A DNA stretch of 64,000 nt from assembly GCA_033762375.1 (NCBI GenBank), contig JANRLQ010000004.1, positions 13,942-77,941 of the forward strand. Reading direction: 5' to 3'. The stretch comes from RDXT01 sp033762375 (GTDB taxonomy: Bacteria > Bacteroidota > Bacteroidia > J057). The notes under the pieces were generated by a model. It was not told where the DNA came from. It saw nothing but the letters and a program-made list of their open reading frames with translations, and did no database searches. Both the position numbers and the translations under genes were made by a program. Below are positions 17,654 to 26,674 of the stretch, piece after piece (the first letter of the stretch is position 1; each line of letters opens with the position of its first letter).

Positions 17654-19306
17654 ATGAATCAGATACCTTTTCTCCGTGACCAACACCTGGCCCAACTCCC
17701 GGCTGAAACCTTTGACCTGCTGGTGATCGGTGGTGGCGCGACAGGGGCCGGTATTGCCCTGGACGCAGCAGCGCGGGGACTCCGCGTAGCCCTGGCTGAA
17801 AAACAAGACTTTGCTGCGGGCACCAGCAGCCGCTCCACCAAACTCATCCACGGAGGGCTGCGGTACCTCAAGCAGATGGAGTTCAAACTCGTGCGGGAGG
17901 TCGGGCTCGAACGTGCGACAGTACACCGGCTGGCGCCTCACCTCGTCGTGGCAGAAAAAATGCTCCTGCCCCTTATTAAAAATGGCACCTATGGCCGCCT
18001 GATGACCCAGATCGGCCTGCAAGTATATGATATCCTCGCGGGGGTGACCGGCAGTGACCGCCGGGTTATGCTCTCTGCTGCCCAAACACTCGAAAAAGAA
18101 CCGCTCCTCCGGGCTGACCTCGTAGAGGGCGGTGGTTTTTATGCCGAATATCGCACGGATGATGCCCGCCTGGTCACCGAGCTGATCAAAACTGCCGCTG
18201 CGCGGGGTGCTGTCTGTGTCAATTATCTGGAAGTCAAAGATTTTATCTACGAAAAAGGCCAGGTAGCAGGTGCCATCTGCGAAGACCGGATCGGGGCCAG
18301 TACCCTGGAGATCAGGGCCCGCCAGGTGGTGAATGCAGCCGGTCCCTGGGTGGACGAACTCCGCAGCCAAAATGGCTCCCTCAAAAACAAACGCCTCCAC
18401 CTCACCAAAGGGGTACACATCGTCGTACCCCATGAGCGCCTCCCGCTCCGGCAATCTGTGTATTTTGACGTGCCTGACGGACGTATGCTCTTTGCCATAC
18501 CCCGTGGCAAATCTACCTATATCGGCACTACGGATACCGACTACCAGGGCAGCAAGGAGCAACCCCTGATCACGGCAGAAGATGTACAGTACCTGATCAA
18601 AGGTACCCATGCGATCTTCCCGTCAGCGGGCCTGACTGAGGCAGATGTGGTCTCAAGCTGGGCCGGGCTACGCCCCCTGATCCACGAGGAGGGCAAGTCT
18701 GCTTCCGAACTGTCCCGCAAGGACGAAATATTTATCTCGCCCTCCGGACTGATCTCCATCGCCGGGGGTAAACTTACCGGCTACCGCAAAATGGCTGAGC
18801 GGGTTGTGAACCGCGTGGCCCGACAGCTCCAGCAGCAGGCCCGGCGGGCCTTTGCGCGGTGCCAGACCAAACATATCGTGCTGGCCGGCGGACAGTTTGC
18901 TGATGCCCAGGCGGTTACCGCCTTCCAGGCGAGCATCTTCGAGCGACTCGGCCCGGCAGGCTTTACGCGGCAGGATGCCGCTTATCTGGTCCATAACTAT
19001 GGTACCCAGGTACCCGACATTCTCGACCTGATGGAGCAGCCTACCGCAGAAGGCCTGGTACTGGCCGAGCTGGCTTTTGGCCTGGAGCACGAGATGGTGC
19101 AGACCCCTGTGGACTTCTGGGTGCGCCGCACAGGCAGGTTATACTTTGATATTGGCAGTGTCTATCAGCATAAAAACCGCGTACTCGAAGCCATGAAGGC
19201 CCATTTTGGGTGGTCGGATGATCGTACCCAGGCCCTTGCAGCAGAGCTGGAGCAGGCCATCGGACAGGCAACCCGATTCCCGGCACAGGCCGAGATGGTC
19301 CATTGA
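17654..19306 (+). CDS. glpD: FAD-dependent glycerol-3-phosphate dehydrogenase
   Basis: Membrane-associated flavoenzyme that oxidises sn-glycerol-3-phosphate to dihydroxyacetone phosphate and passes electrons to quinone. The 550-residue product begins with a dinucleotide-binding motif (LVIGGGATGAGIALDAAARG, about residues 24-43), followed by SSRSTKLIHGGLRYL, a signature of the GlpD/GlpO family, and a C-terminal alpha-helical domain. Length matches GlpD (500-560). The ATG at 17654 places the FAD motif at the usual distance from the N-terminus; upstream in-frame codons are considered non-coding. The GH31 gene follows 138 bp downstream. No glpK or glpF is in the window. Confidence 0.94.
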   Translation: MNQIPFLRDQHLAQLPAETFDLLVIGGGATGAGIALDAAARGLRVALAEKQDFAAGTSSRSTKLIHGGLRYLKQMEFKLVREVGLERATVHRLAPHLVVAEKMLLPLIKNGTYGRLMTQIGLQVYDILAGVTGSDRRVMLSAAQTLEKEPLLRADLVEGGGFYAEYRTDDARLVTELIKTAAARGAVCVNYLEVKDFIYEKGQVAGAICEDRIGASTLEIRARQVVNAAGPWVDELRSQNGSLKNKRLHLTKGVHIVVPHERLPLRQSVYFDVPDGRMLFAIPRGKSTYIGTTDTDYQGSKEQPLITAEDVQYLIKGTHAIFPSAGLTEADVVSSWAGLRPLIHEEGKSASELSRKDEIFISPSGLISIAGGKLTGYRKMAERVVNRVARQLQQQARRAFARCQTKHIVLAGGQFADAQAVTAFQASIFERLGPAGFTRQDAAYLVHNYGTQVPDILDLMEQPTAEGLVLAELAFGLEHEMVQTPVDFWVRRTGRLYFDIGSVYQHKNRVLEAMKAHFGWSDDRTQALAAELEQAIGQATRFPAQAEMVH

Positions 19307-19444
19307 GGCTGATTTCTGCCCCGTTCGCCCCGGTCCGTATCAGATTCCGGCCCGGGTGTCCGTTATTTGTATTCCCCTGAATTTTATCGCTCTTGGCAAT
19401 TCTGGTGGGCCTGTTTTCGTTTCGTACACGCAAATTGTTCACCC

Positions 19445-21898
19445 ATGGTATCCACCGCTTATTTTCCGGGCAGCCTCGCTGCCTGGCACCGCCATGAAAC
19501 CGGTATTCAGCTCCAGACCCAGCAGGGCAGTGCCTTACATCTGATTGTTATCACCCCTCATATCCTCCGGTTTCGGTTCAGCCCGGACGGGATGTTTGAG
19601 CGGGATTTTTCATACGCCCCGGACCCGGCGTGGACACCCGGCCCCGTTGCCTTTCAGGTGCGGGAGACCCAGGGGTACCTGTTTGTCTCGACCCAGGCGA
19701 TCCGGTGCCGGATCGAAAAAGCCACCCTCCGGGTCAATCTCTACGATGCCGCCGGGCGGCTGATCCTCGCCGACGAAAAAGGCTTTCACTGGACCTATGA
19801 CGAACTCACAGGCCAGACAAAAGTCCTCATGCACAAAAAAGCCCGCAAGGGTGAGACCTACTGGGGGCTGGGCGACAAAACCGGCCCGCTCAACCTGCGC
19901 GGCCAGGCCGCCGAAAACTGGTGTCACGACAGTTTTGCCTTCGGGACCGGCACAGACCCGATATATCGGGCCATTCCGTTTTATTATGGTCTCCACCATG
20001 GACTGGGATACGGGATATTTTTTGACAACAGCTTCCGTACCCGGTTTGATTTTGCCCGGACCCAGTCTTCCGTGACCCGGTTTGAGGCCCCCGGCGGAGA
20101 GATGAATTATTATTTTATCCAAGGGCCAGAACTCCTCCGGGTAGCAGAGCGATATACACATCTGACAGGCCGGCACGAGCTGCCGCCGCAGTGGGCACTG
20201 GGATTTCACCAGTCCCGCTGGAGTTATTTCCCGGATACCCGTGTGCGCGAGATCGCCGACACCTTCCGGACCCTGGACATCCCCTGTGATGCGATCTATC
20301 TTGATATAGACTATATGGAGGGGTACCGGTGTTTTACCTGGGACCTCAGGCGGTTTCCGGACCCGGCAGGGCTGATCCGCGAGCTGGAAGAAATGGGCAT
20401 CAAAACCGTCGTCATCATAGACCCCGGGATCAAAGTGGATCCGGAGTATGAGGTGTTTCGGCAGGGCCTGGCCATGGATGCCTACCTGCGCACCGCAGAC
20501 GGTCCCTATGCACGCGGCAAGGTATGGCCGGGAGAGTGCTTTTTTCCGGACTTTACCCAGGCAGATGTGCGTGACTGGTGGGGCAGCCTCCACCGCGACC
20601 TGATCCGCAAGGCCGGCGTACACGGGGTCTGGAATGACATGAACGAACCGGCGGTATTTGACGTGCCGAGCAAAACCCTCCCGGAGGATGTACGCTTTCA
20701 CTATGACGGGCATCCGTGCAGCCATCGCAAAGCCCATAATATCTATGGTATGCAGATGTCCCGCGCCACCCGTGAGGGCCTGCGGGACCTGGCATACCCA
20801 CGCCGACCCTTTGTGATCACCCGCGCTACCTATGCGGGCGGGCAGCGGTACGCAGCTGTCTGGACTGGCGACAATGTTGCCTCCTGGGATCACCTGCGTC
20901 TGGCCGTGACCCAATGCCAGCGCCTGAGTGTATCCGGTTTTTCATTTGTGGGGTCAGACATCGGCGGATTTGTGGACAACAGTGACGGAGAGCTGCTCGT
21001 GCGCTGGCTTCAGGCGGCCCTTTTTCACCCGCTCTACCGCATGCACTCCATGGGATTTAATGTAGCCGGTGACGACAGCGTGGACGATGATGCCGTAGCC
21101 GCCAATCAGTCCTCCGGCAGGGTCCAGGACCAGGAGCCCTGGTCATTTGGGGAACCCTTCACAGCACTGGCGCGTGAGGCCATCCGGCTCCGCTACCGCC
21201 TGCTTCCGGCACTGTACACTGCTTTCTGGCAGTATAGCCAGTTTGGGACGCCGATGTTGCGCCCTTTGCTCTTTGAAGACCTGACCCTGGGGGCTGCTGG
21301 TCATCACGGCCAGACGTTCCTCGCAGGGGACCACCTCCTGCTCTCGCCGGTTACGGCCTGTGGCGAGCTGATCCATACCACCCTGCTGCCCACCGGAGTC
21401 TGGTATGATCTGCAGACGGGTACGGCCTATGCCGGACCCGGTGAGATCACCACCCGGGTATATCTGCACGACATCCCCATGTACCTGCGGGCAGGCGGGG
21501 TTCTTCCTATGGGTCCCGTCCGCCGCAACACGGCCGAACCGGTAACAGGCCCCCTGACCCTTCATATCGCGCTGGGCACGTCTCCGACAGCCTCCTGCTA
21601 CTATGAGGATGCCGGCGAGGGATATGCCTACCAGGACGGTCAGTACCGGCTCCACCGCTTTGAGGTCAGCGGAGCGGGAGGCAGATACGAGGTCTCCCAA
21701 ACAACGGAGGGAAGTGCCGCCCCTGCCTATACAACCCTGGTCATACAGTTGTACGGAGCGGGGAACCAGGCGCCTGTTATCACCTGTGAGGGGCAGCTTT
21801 ATACACCGGCACGCACCCGGGCGGGCTGGGAAGTGGTGGGGATTCCGGTCGGGTTTAGCACCCTCCGGGTGGAGGCCAGGACGAACGAAACGGTCTGA
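19445..21898 (+). CDS. GH31 alpha-glucosidase family protein
   Basis: Glycoside hydrolase family 31 enzyme of 817 residues that would cleave alpha-linked glucose (or xylose) residues from oligosaccharides. The catalytic nucleophile is Asp398 in GVWNDMNEPAVF and the probable acid/base is Asp476 in WTGDNVASWDHL. The preceding segment, GFHQSRWSYFPDTRVREI, and IYLDIDYMEGYRCF are typical of the family TIM barrel, with N-terminal beta-sandwich and C-terminal beta domains around it. There is no signal peptide from ATG 19445, so it should be cytoplasmic. Follows glpD on the same strand. Substrate is not readable beyond alpha-glucoside. Confidence 0.95.
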   Translation: MVSTAYFPGSLAAWHRHETGIQLQTQQGSALHLIVITPHILRFRFSPDGMFERDFSYAPDPAWTPGPVAFQVRETQGYLFVSTQAIRCRIEKATLRVNLYDAAGRLILADEKGFHWTYDELTGQTKVLMHKKARKGETYWGLGDKTGPLNLRGQAAENWCHDSFAFGTGTDPIYRAIPFYYGLHHGLGYGIFFDNSFRTRFDFARTQSSVTRFEAPGGEMNYYFIQGPELLRVAERYTHLTGRHELPPQWALGFHQSRWSYFPDTRVREIADTFRTLDIPCDAIYLDIDYMEGYRCFTWDLRRFPDPAGLIRELEEMGIKTVVIIDPGIKVDPEYEVFRQGLAMDAYLRTADGPYARGKVWPGECFFPDFTQADVRDWWGSLHRDLIRKAGVHGVWNDMNEPAVFDVPSKTLPEDVRFHYDGHPCSHRKAHNIYGMQMSRATREGLRDLAYPRRPFVITRATYAGGQRYAAVWTGDNVASWDHLRLAVTQCQRLSVSGFSFVGSDIGGFVDNSDGELLVRWLQAALFHPLYRMHSMGFNVAGDDSVDDDAVAANQSSGRVQDQEPWSFGEPFTALAREAIRLRYRLLPALYTAFWQYSQFGTPMLRPLLFEDLTLGAAGHHGQTFLAGDHLLLSPVTACGELIHTTLLPTGVWYDLQTGTAYAGPGEITTRVYLHDIPMYLRAGGVLPMGPVRRNTAEPVTGPLTLHIALGTSPTASCYYEDAGEGYAYQDGQYRLHRFEVSGAGGRYEVSQTTEGSAAPAYTTLVIQLYGAGNQAPVITCEGQLYTPARTRAGWEVVGIPVGFSTLRVEARTNETV

Positions 21899-21934
21899 GG
21901 GAAAAGACTGCGACTACCATAGGAAATTGGCAGG

Positions 21935-22528
21935 TCAATTTGACAGCCGCACATCAAAACGCCCGTCGGTCACTTCGACGTAGCGGGTACTGTCTGCATT
22001 GCGGGCTGTGAAGGCAAAGGTTCCTGCGACAAAACGCGGTTGACCATCAACCTCCGTGTGTACACCTGTGAGGTAAACATAACCAGCGTACGTTAGGCTG
22101 TCTTCGCTCCAGGTAGTGTACGTGACATTCAATTTCTGATCAAAAAAATACGCATAACGCTCGTGGTACGATGGAGGATATCCATATCCTTCATTGCCAA
22201 GCCAAATCGTATCCCCGATTGTCACGCTGTCAGCAAACATCATAAAACCCTCCTCGGTTGAATCTTTTTCAATAATACGGTGGCTCTCAAGGTAAAAGGT
22301 GTGAGTGGAGGTATCAAAAAACGCTTCCAGTCTGGGCCGATAGGGATTCCCTAAAAAACCAAACAGGAATGATCGCGGGAGCCATACCGCTTCATCAACC
22401 AGTGCCCCAAAGGTATCAGCCCCTTGCTGAGTTTCAGGAGGGAGGGAGGGTTCTACTGTGCTGAAGATATTACATCCGCTCATCAGGAGGACAAGCAGCG
22501 CAGCCATCAGTAAAAAAGACGTTTTCAT
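21935..22528 (-). CDS. Hypothetical lipoprotein
   Basis: The 197-residue product starts with a lipoprotein signal (hydrophobic run then LLMSGC), so it should be membrane-anchored in the envelope. After the lipobox it carries ADTFGALVDEAVWLPRS, a segment that recalls a DUF6252-like group of Bacteroidota lipoproteins, then a beta-rich body ending in VEVTDGRFDVRL. ATG 22528 is chosen because the signal begins there; the longer upstream frame runs through a repeat-like region. It points against the flanking genes, between GH31 and the DeoR regulator. Function unknown. Confidence 0.75.
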   Translation of the reverse strand: MKTSFLLMAALLVLLMSGCNIFSTVEPSLPPETQQGADTFGALVDEAVWLPRSFLFGFLGNPYRPRLEAFFDTSTHTFYLESHRIIEKDSTEEGFMMFADSVTIGDTIWLGNEGYGYPPSYHERYAYFFDQKLNVTYTTWSEDSLTYAGYVYLTGVHTEVDGQPRFVAGTFAFTARNADSTRYVEVTDGRFDVRLSN

Positions 22529-22615
22529 GATTAAAAAAGGGGATGCGTGAAACTGACAGTAACATACGACCGATTGCGTAAAAAGGCAAACCGTCAGCTT
22601 GTCTGAGAGGATTTT

Positions 22616-22701
22616 CACGGAGGTATACAGAGGTTGTGTCACGGAGCTGCACAGAGGGAGTGTCTCGGTGAAGCTCTGTGTGATCTCCATTTGCCTCTGT
22701 G
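22616..22701. repeat. Clustered CACGGAG / ACAGAGG direct and inverted repeats
   Basis: CACGGAG occurs at 22616 and 22640, and ACAGAGG at 22627 and 22651, so the pair is repeated in tandem with a 24-bp period. CCTCTGTG at 22694-22701 is the inverse complement of CACAGAGG at 22650-22657, and CTCTGTG occurs again at 22674. It lies upstream of the lipoprotein gene and could form a stem in either strand. Possibly a short dispersed repeat family. Confidence 0.55.
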
Positions 22702-22794
22702 TAATATTTGCTGAATAGCTAGCACAAAGAAGGTAGTCCTACGCATCAGCTTTGCGACTATATGCATGTTTAAAATAAAAATCAGAAAAAAGCC

Positions 22795-22818
22795 GCAAAT
22801 TAATTCTATAAAATTTGC
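22795..22818. promoter_or_regulatory. Candidate operator, inverted repeat
   Basis: GCAAATT (22795-22801) and AATTTGC (22812-22818) form a perfect 7-bp inverted repeat with a 10-bp spacer. The right arm overlaps the -33 element of the DeoR-family regulator's promoter, a position suited to autorepression. Confidence 0.45.
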
Positions 22819-22845
22819 ACAAAAACGTAACAACCTCTACATTTG
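22815..22845 (+). promoter_or_regulatory. Promoter of the DeoR-family regulator
   Basis: TTG at 22815-22817, 20 bp, then TACATTTG at 22838-22845, matching TTG-N19-21-TAnnTTTG. Predicted start near 22852 gives a 5' leader of about 22 nt before ATG 22874. Confidence 0.7.
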
Positions 22846-22873
22846 CCCTGTATTAACGCAGATACCCGCACCT

Positions 22874-23623
22874 ATGCTCAAAGAAGAACGCCACAACACC
22901 ATCCTCGACGGCATCCGCCAGCAGGGCAAAGTCCTGACCCTGGACCTGAGCCAGGTACTGGGGGTCTCTGAGGATACGATACGGCGTGATCTCAAGGAAC
23001 TCGCAGACCTGGGCCTGGTGCGCAAGGTACACGGGGGCGCAGTTCCTGCCTCCCTCAATCCTTTCCGGTACGAAGAACGGGAAGTATATGCCCATGAAGA
23101 AAAAATAACCATTGCGGAGAAGGCCAGTCTCCTCTTCCGGGACGGGCAGGTGGTCCTCATGGACGGCGGCACGACCAACCTCGAACTGGCCCGCAGATTT
23201 CCGGACACGCTGCGTATAACCCTGATTACCAATAGCCTGCCTGTCGCGCAGGTACTCGCAGACCACCCGGCTGTCGAGACAATGCTGCTCGGCGGCAAAC
23301 TCCTCAAGTCAGCCCGCGTGACGGTAGGCCCACCTGTGATCGAGTCCCTGGCCGGGATACGGGCCGATGTCTGTGTACTCGGCACCCGGAGCATACACCC
23401 CCAGCTCGGCATATCTGAAATAGACTGGGACGAGACCCAGGTGAAACGGGCCATGCTTCAGGCTGCCCATGAAGTCATGGCACTGGTCATCACCGAAAAA
23501 GTCGGAGGGGTCAATCCCTACCTGATCGGCGACCCGCGCAAGCTGACGACCCTCGTGACCCGGGACGGAAAGCGGAATCCGCTTTTTCGTCCATTTGCCG
23601 ACTTCGGCATTGAAATCCTGTAA
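22874..23623 (+). CDS. DeoR/GlpR-family transcriptional regulator
   Basis: Sugar-phosphate-responsive DNA-binding repressor. The 249-residue product begins with the DeoR helix-turn-helix (LKEERHNTILDGIRQQGKV..LSQVLGVSEDTIRRDLKEL, about residues 2-55) that includes the family signature DTIRRDL. The effector domain shows VVLMDGGTTNLELARRF, the sugar-phosphate-binding segment. Length matches the family (about 250). ATG 22874 gives the canonical N-terminus and sits about 22 nt past a predicted transcription start. The NagB/PIG-L gene follows after 64 bp, so it probably controls amino-sugar use; an alternative target is glpD upstream. Confidence 0.93.
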   Translation: MLKEERHNTILDGIRQQGKVLTLDLSQVLGVSEDTIRRDLKELADLGLVRKVHGGAVPASLNPFRYEEREVYAHEEKITIAEKASLLFRDGQVVLMDGGTTNLELARRFPDTLRITLITNSLPVAQVLADHPAVETMLLGGKLLKSARVTVGPPVIESLAGIRADVCVLGTRSIHPQLGISEIDWDETQVKRAMLQAAHEVMALVITEKVGGVNPYLIGDPRKLTTLVTRDGKRNPLFRPFADFGIEIL

Positions 23624-23687
23624 ATGTGCTGCTTTTATCTGCCTTGTCACTGCTACCCGCTAATATACGCACCTAACCCTTCCGAGT

Positions 23688-25604
23688 ATGATCCAGACAG
23701 CATTCTCCAACGTCTATCAGTACGAGAAGATTCCGACCCGTGTCTTTGACTCGTCCCGCATCGCCTCCCAGGAGGTCGCCCAGCAAATCGCAGCCCTGAT
23801 CCGCCACAAACAAGCCCGCGGCGAAATGGCCGTCCTGGGCCTGGCGACAGGATCTACCCCCACCGGCGTCTATAATGAACTGGTCCGCCTGCACCGGGAA
23901 GAAGGCCTGAGTTTTCGGAATGTGGTCACCTTTAACCTGGACGAATATTTTCCGATCCAGCCGGATGCACTCCAGAGTTATGTCCGGTTTATGAAGGAGT
24001 ACCTGTTTGACCATGTGGACATCCCCCCGTCCCAGGTCAATATCCCTGACGGAACCCTGGCCCCTGAGGCGATCCAGCAGTTTTGTGAGCAGTATGAGCA
24101 GAAAATCGAAGCCCTGGGTGGACTGGACCTCCAGATCCTGGGGATCGGGCGGACAGGCCATATCGGATTTAACGAGCCGGGCTCGGGCATGAGCTCCCGC
24201 ACCCGCCTCATCGCGCTGGACCGTATCACCATCCGGGATGCAGCCTCTGACTTTTTTCATGAAGATAATGTACCCCGCCGCGCCATTACGATGGGCGTAG
24301 GCACCATCATGGAGGCAAAATCCATCATCCTCATGGCCTGGGGTGAAGGCAAGGCCCCGATCATCCAGCGGTCTGTCGAGGGCGAAGTCACTGAGCTGAT
24401 CCCGGCGACCTTTCTCCAGAAACACCCCAATGTCCAGTTTGTCCTCGACACGGCCTCAGCTGCGGCACTCACCCGCTACAAGGCACCCTGGCTCGTGGGG
24501 TCCTGTGTCTGGGATGACAAGCTAATCCGCCGGGCAGTGATCTGGCTCTGCCAGAAGGTGCAGAAGCCCATTCTCAAACTCACCGACGAAGACTATGCCG
24601 AAAACGGCATGGGTGACCTCATCGCAGGCAAGGCACATGCGTATGACATTAATATTCAGGTGTTTAATGACCTCCAGCGCACCATCACCGGGTGGCCTGG
24701 CGGCAAACCCGATACAGATGACACCCACCGGCCTGAACGGCGCAACCCCTTCCCCAAGCGGGTGCTGATCTTCAGCCCACACCCGGATGATGACGTGATC
24801 TCTATGGGGGGTACCCTGCTCCGCCTCGTGGACCAGGGCCATGAGGTCCATGTCGCGTATCAGACCTCCGGTAATATTGCGGTGTTTGACGATGCGGCCC
24901 TGCGGTTTATTGATTTTGCGGTGGACTTCAGCTCGCGCTTTGAGCAGGACCAGGCCCGGGTCGAAAAACTCTACCAGGAAAGCCGCCATTTCCTCGAAAA
25001 CAAACACCCCGGCGAACCTGATACCCCCGAAATCCAGCACATCAAAGGCCTGATCCGCCGGGGAGAGGCCAAAGCCGCCTGCCGTTACTGCAATATCCCG
25101 GACAGCAACGCCCACTTTCTCGACATGCCGTTTTATGAAACAGGCCGGGTGAAAAAAAATCCCATTGGTGAGGCTGATATTCAGGTGGTTGCCGATATTA
25201 TCTCCCAGGTGAAGCCTCATCAGATCTACGCGGCCGGTGACCTCTCTGACCCACATGGGACCCACCGGGTATGCCTGGACGCTATTTTCAGGGCGGTGGA
25301 CCGCCTGCGGGACGAACCCTGGATGGCCGACTGCTGGGTATGGCTCTACCGGGGTGCCTGGCAGGAGTGGGGCATTGAGGACATTGAGATGGCCGTGCCG
25401 ATCAGCCCTCAGGAACTCCACCGCAAGCGCGAGGCGATCTTCAAACACCAATCCCAGAAGGACAGTGCCCTCTTTCCGGGCAGCGATCCCCGCGAGTTCT
25501 GGCAGCGGGCTGAGGACCGCAACCGGGGTACCGCCCAGTTGTATGACCAGCTCGGATTGCCTGAATATGAGGCCATAGAGGCTTTTGTGCGGTATAAGTT
25601 CTGA
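23688..25604 (+). CDS. nagB: Glucosamine-6-phosphate deaminase fused to PIG-L/LmbE deacetylase domain
   Basis: 638-residue fusion. The N-terminal ~270 residues are a NagB deaminase, which converts glucosamine-6-phosphate to fructose-6-phosphate and ammonia: LATGSTPTGVYNELVRLH binds the phosphate and Asp85 in NLDEY matches the proton-shuttling Asp72 of E. coli NagB. In the catalytic loop GIGRTGHIGFNEPGS, His158 and Glu163 match His143 and Glu148, but Thr156 stands where E. coli has Asp141. The C-terminal half, from about residue 355, is a zinc-dependent N-deacetylase of the PIG-L/LmbE type, with HPDDD at 365-369 and DPHGTHR at 521-527 supplying the metal ligands. This long form is common in Bacteroidota. 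It lies between the DeoR regulator and murQ. No separate nagA is in the window. Confidence 0.93.
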   Translation: MIQTAFSNVYQYEKIPTRVFDSSRIASQEVAQQIAALIRHKQARGEMAVLGLATGSTPTGVYNELVRLHREEGLSFRNVVTFNLDEYFPIQPDALQSYVRFMKEYLFDHVDIPPSQVNIPDGTLAPEAIQQFCEQYEQKIEALGGLDLQILGIGRTGHIGFNEPGSGMSSRTRLIALDRITIRDAASDFFHEDNVPRRAITMGVGTIMEAKSIILMAWGEGKAPIIQRSVEGEVTELIPATFLQKHPNVQFVLDTASAAALTRYKAPWLVGSCVWDDKLIRRAVIWLCQKVQKPILKLTDEDYAENGMGDLIAGKAHAYDINIQVFNDLQRTITGWPGGKPDTDDTHRPERRNPFPKRVLIFSPHPDDDVISMGGTLLRLVDQGHEVHVAYQTSGNIAVFDDAALRFIDFAVDFSSRFEQDQARVEKLYQESRHFLENKHPGEPDTPEIQHIKGLIRRGEAKAACRYCNIPDSNAHFLDMPFYETGRVKKNPIGEADIQVVADIISQVKPHQIYAAGDLSDPHGTHRVCLDAIFRAVDRLRDEPWMADCWVWLYRGAWQEWGIEDIEMAVPISPQELHRKREAIFKHQSQKDSALFPGSDPREFWQRAEDRNRGTAQLYDQLGLPEYEAIEAFVRYKF

Positions 25605-25619
25605 TCAAAGACCCCGCCT

Positions 25620-25655
25620 GGGAACCGCGCCGCATGGTGCGGTTCCCGGTTTTTT
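25620..25655 (+). terminator. Intrinsic terminator after nagB
   Basis: GGGAACCGC (25620-25628) pairs with GCGGTTCCC (25639-25647) and is followed by GGTTTTTTG. It sits 16 bp after the NagB stop codon and 73 bp before the murQ start, so murQ would need read-through or its own promoter. Confidence 0.8.
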
Positions 25656-25719
25656 GTACCTTGTGCCCGTGGCCCGGCACAGATTATGCTCCGGCCTGAT
25701 ATACCCCGATCATCTCCCT

Positions 25720-26535
25720 ATGCAGCGTACGACCGAACAAGCCTCTCATTATCAGGACCTGGAGCAGATGCCGGTTCTGGACCTGCTTCAGGCCATCAAC
25801 CAGGAAGACCAGACTGTGCCCCGGGTTGTGGCAGGGTGTATCCCGGCGATCGGACGGCTGGTCGAGGCCCTGTATGAAAAAATGCACCACGGTGGGCGGT
25901 TGTTTTACCTGGGCAGTGGCACCAGCGGGCGGCTGGGGGTGGTGGATGCCTCTGAGTGTCCGCCGACGTTTGGGGTGCCCCATGGTTGGGTGGTCGGGCT
26001 GATCTCCGGCGGCGATGCCGCCATCCGCAAGGCCGTCGAGTTTGCCGAGGACAACCCTGACCAGGGCTGGCTGGACCTCCAGGCACATCAGGTTAATGCC
26101 GGTGATTTTGTGATCGGCATCGCCGCCAGTGGCACGACGCCCTATGTGATCGGGGCGCTGCGGGCCTGCCAGGCACAGGGGATCACCACCGGGTGTATCA
26201 CCTGCAATGCTGGCTCGCCCCTCGCAGCTGTAGCCGACTATCCTATCGAGGCCGTGACCGGGCCGGAGGTCGTGACTGGCAGCACCCGTATGAAAGCCGG
26301 CACCGCCCAAAAACTCATCCTCAACATGATCTCCACCACCGTCATGATCCGCCTCGGACGGGTCCGGGGCAATAAAATGGTGGATATGCAGCTCTCCAAT
26401 GACAAACTCATAGACCGGGGTACCCGCATGGTCATGGAGACTACCCACCTGACCTACGAAGCCGCCCAGGCCCTCCTGCTCACGCACGGGAGCGTACGTG
26501 AGGCCGTGCAGGCGTGGGAGGCAGGGCGGGTATGA
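25720..26535 (+). CDS. murQ: N-acetylmuramic acid 6-phosphate etherase MurQ
   Basis: Cleaves the lactyl ether of MurNAc-6-phosphate to give GlcNAc-6-phosphate and D-lactate in peptidoglycan recycling. The 271-residue product is a SIS-domain enzyme: YLGSGTSGRLGVVDASECPPTFG is the MurQ signature with the phosphate-binding loop and the catalytic Glu region, followed by GIAASGTTPYVIGAL and EVVTGSTRMKAGTAQK. Length fits the shorter members of the family (about 270-300). ATG 25720 is chosen. Downstream of nagB, with a strong terminator between them. The pairing with NagB supports amino-sugar salvage. Confidence 0.95.
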   Translation: MQRTTEQASHYQDLEQMPVLDLLQAINQEDQTVPRVVAGCIPAIGRLVEALYEKMHHGGRLFYLGSGTSGRLGVVDASECPPTFGVPHGWVVGLISGGDAAIRKAVEFAEDNPDQGWLDLQAHQVNAGDFVIGIAASGTTPYVIGALRACQAQGITTGCITCNAGSPLAAVADYPIEAVTGPEVVTGSTRMKAGTAQKLILNMISTTVMIRLGRVRGNKMVDMQLSNDKLIDRGTRMVMETTHLTYEAAQALLLTHGSVREAVQAWEAGRV

Positions 26536-26674
26536 AGCGCATGATCAGCGCTCACCTGACCACCGGATAATGTGTCCGGCAGGGCAAAAACTTGCCCGGG
26601 ATATACCATCTGCGTATATTGCTCAGGTAACAAATCAAACAGTCCTGCGCTAATCCCATCAAAAAACGTAAGTC

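Noticed and set aside
19610..20914. Long antisense ORF over the GH31 gene
   Set aside because: Shadow of the GH31 frame, which contains the catalytic WNDMNEP and WTGDN motifs.
23688..25604. Frameshift or assembly fusion in the NagB/PIG-L gene
   Set aside because: The frame is continuous and the same long domain order is known in Bacteroidota.
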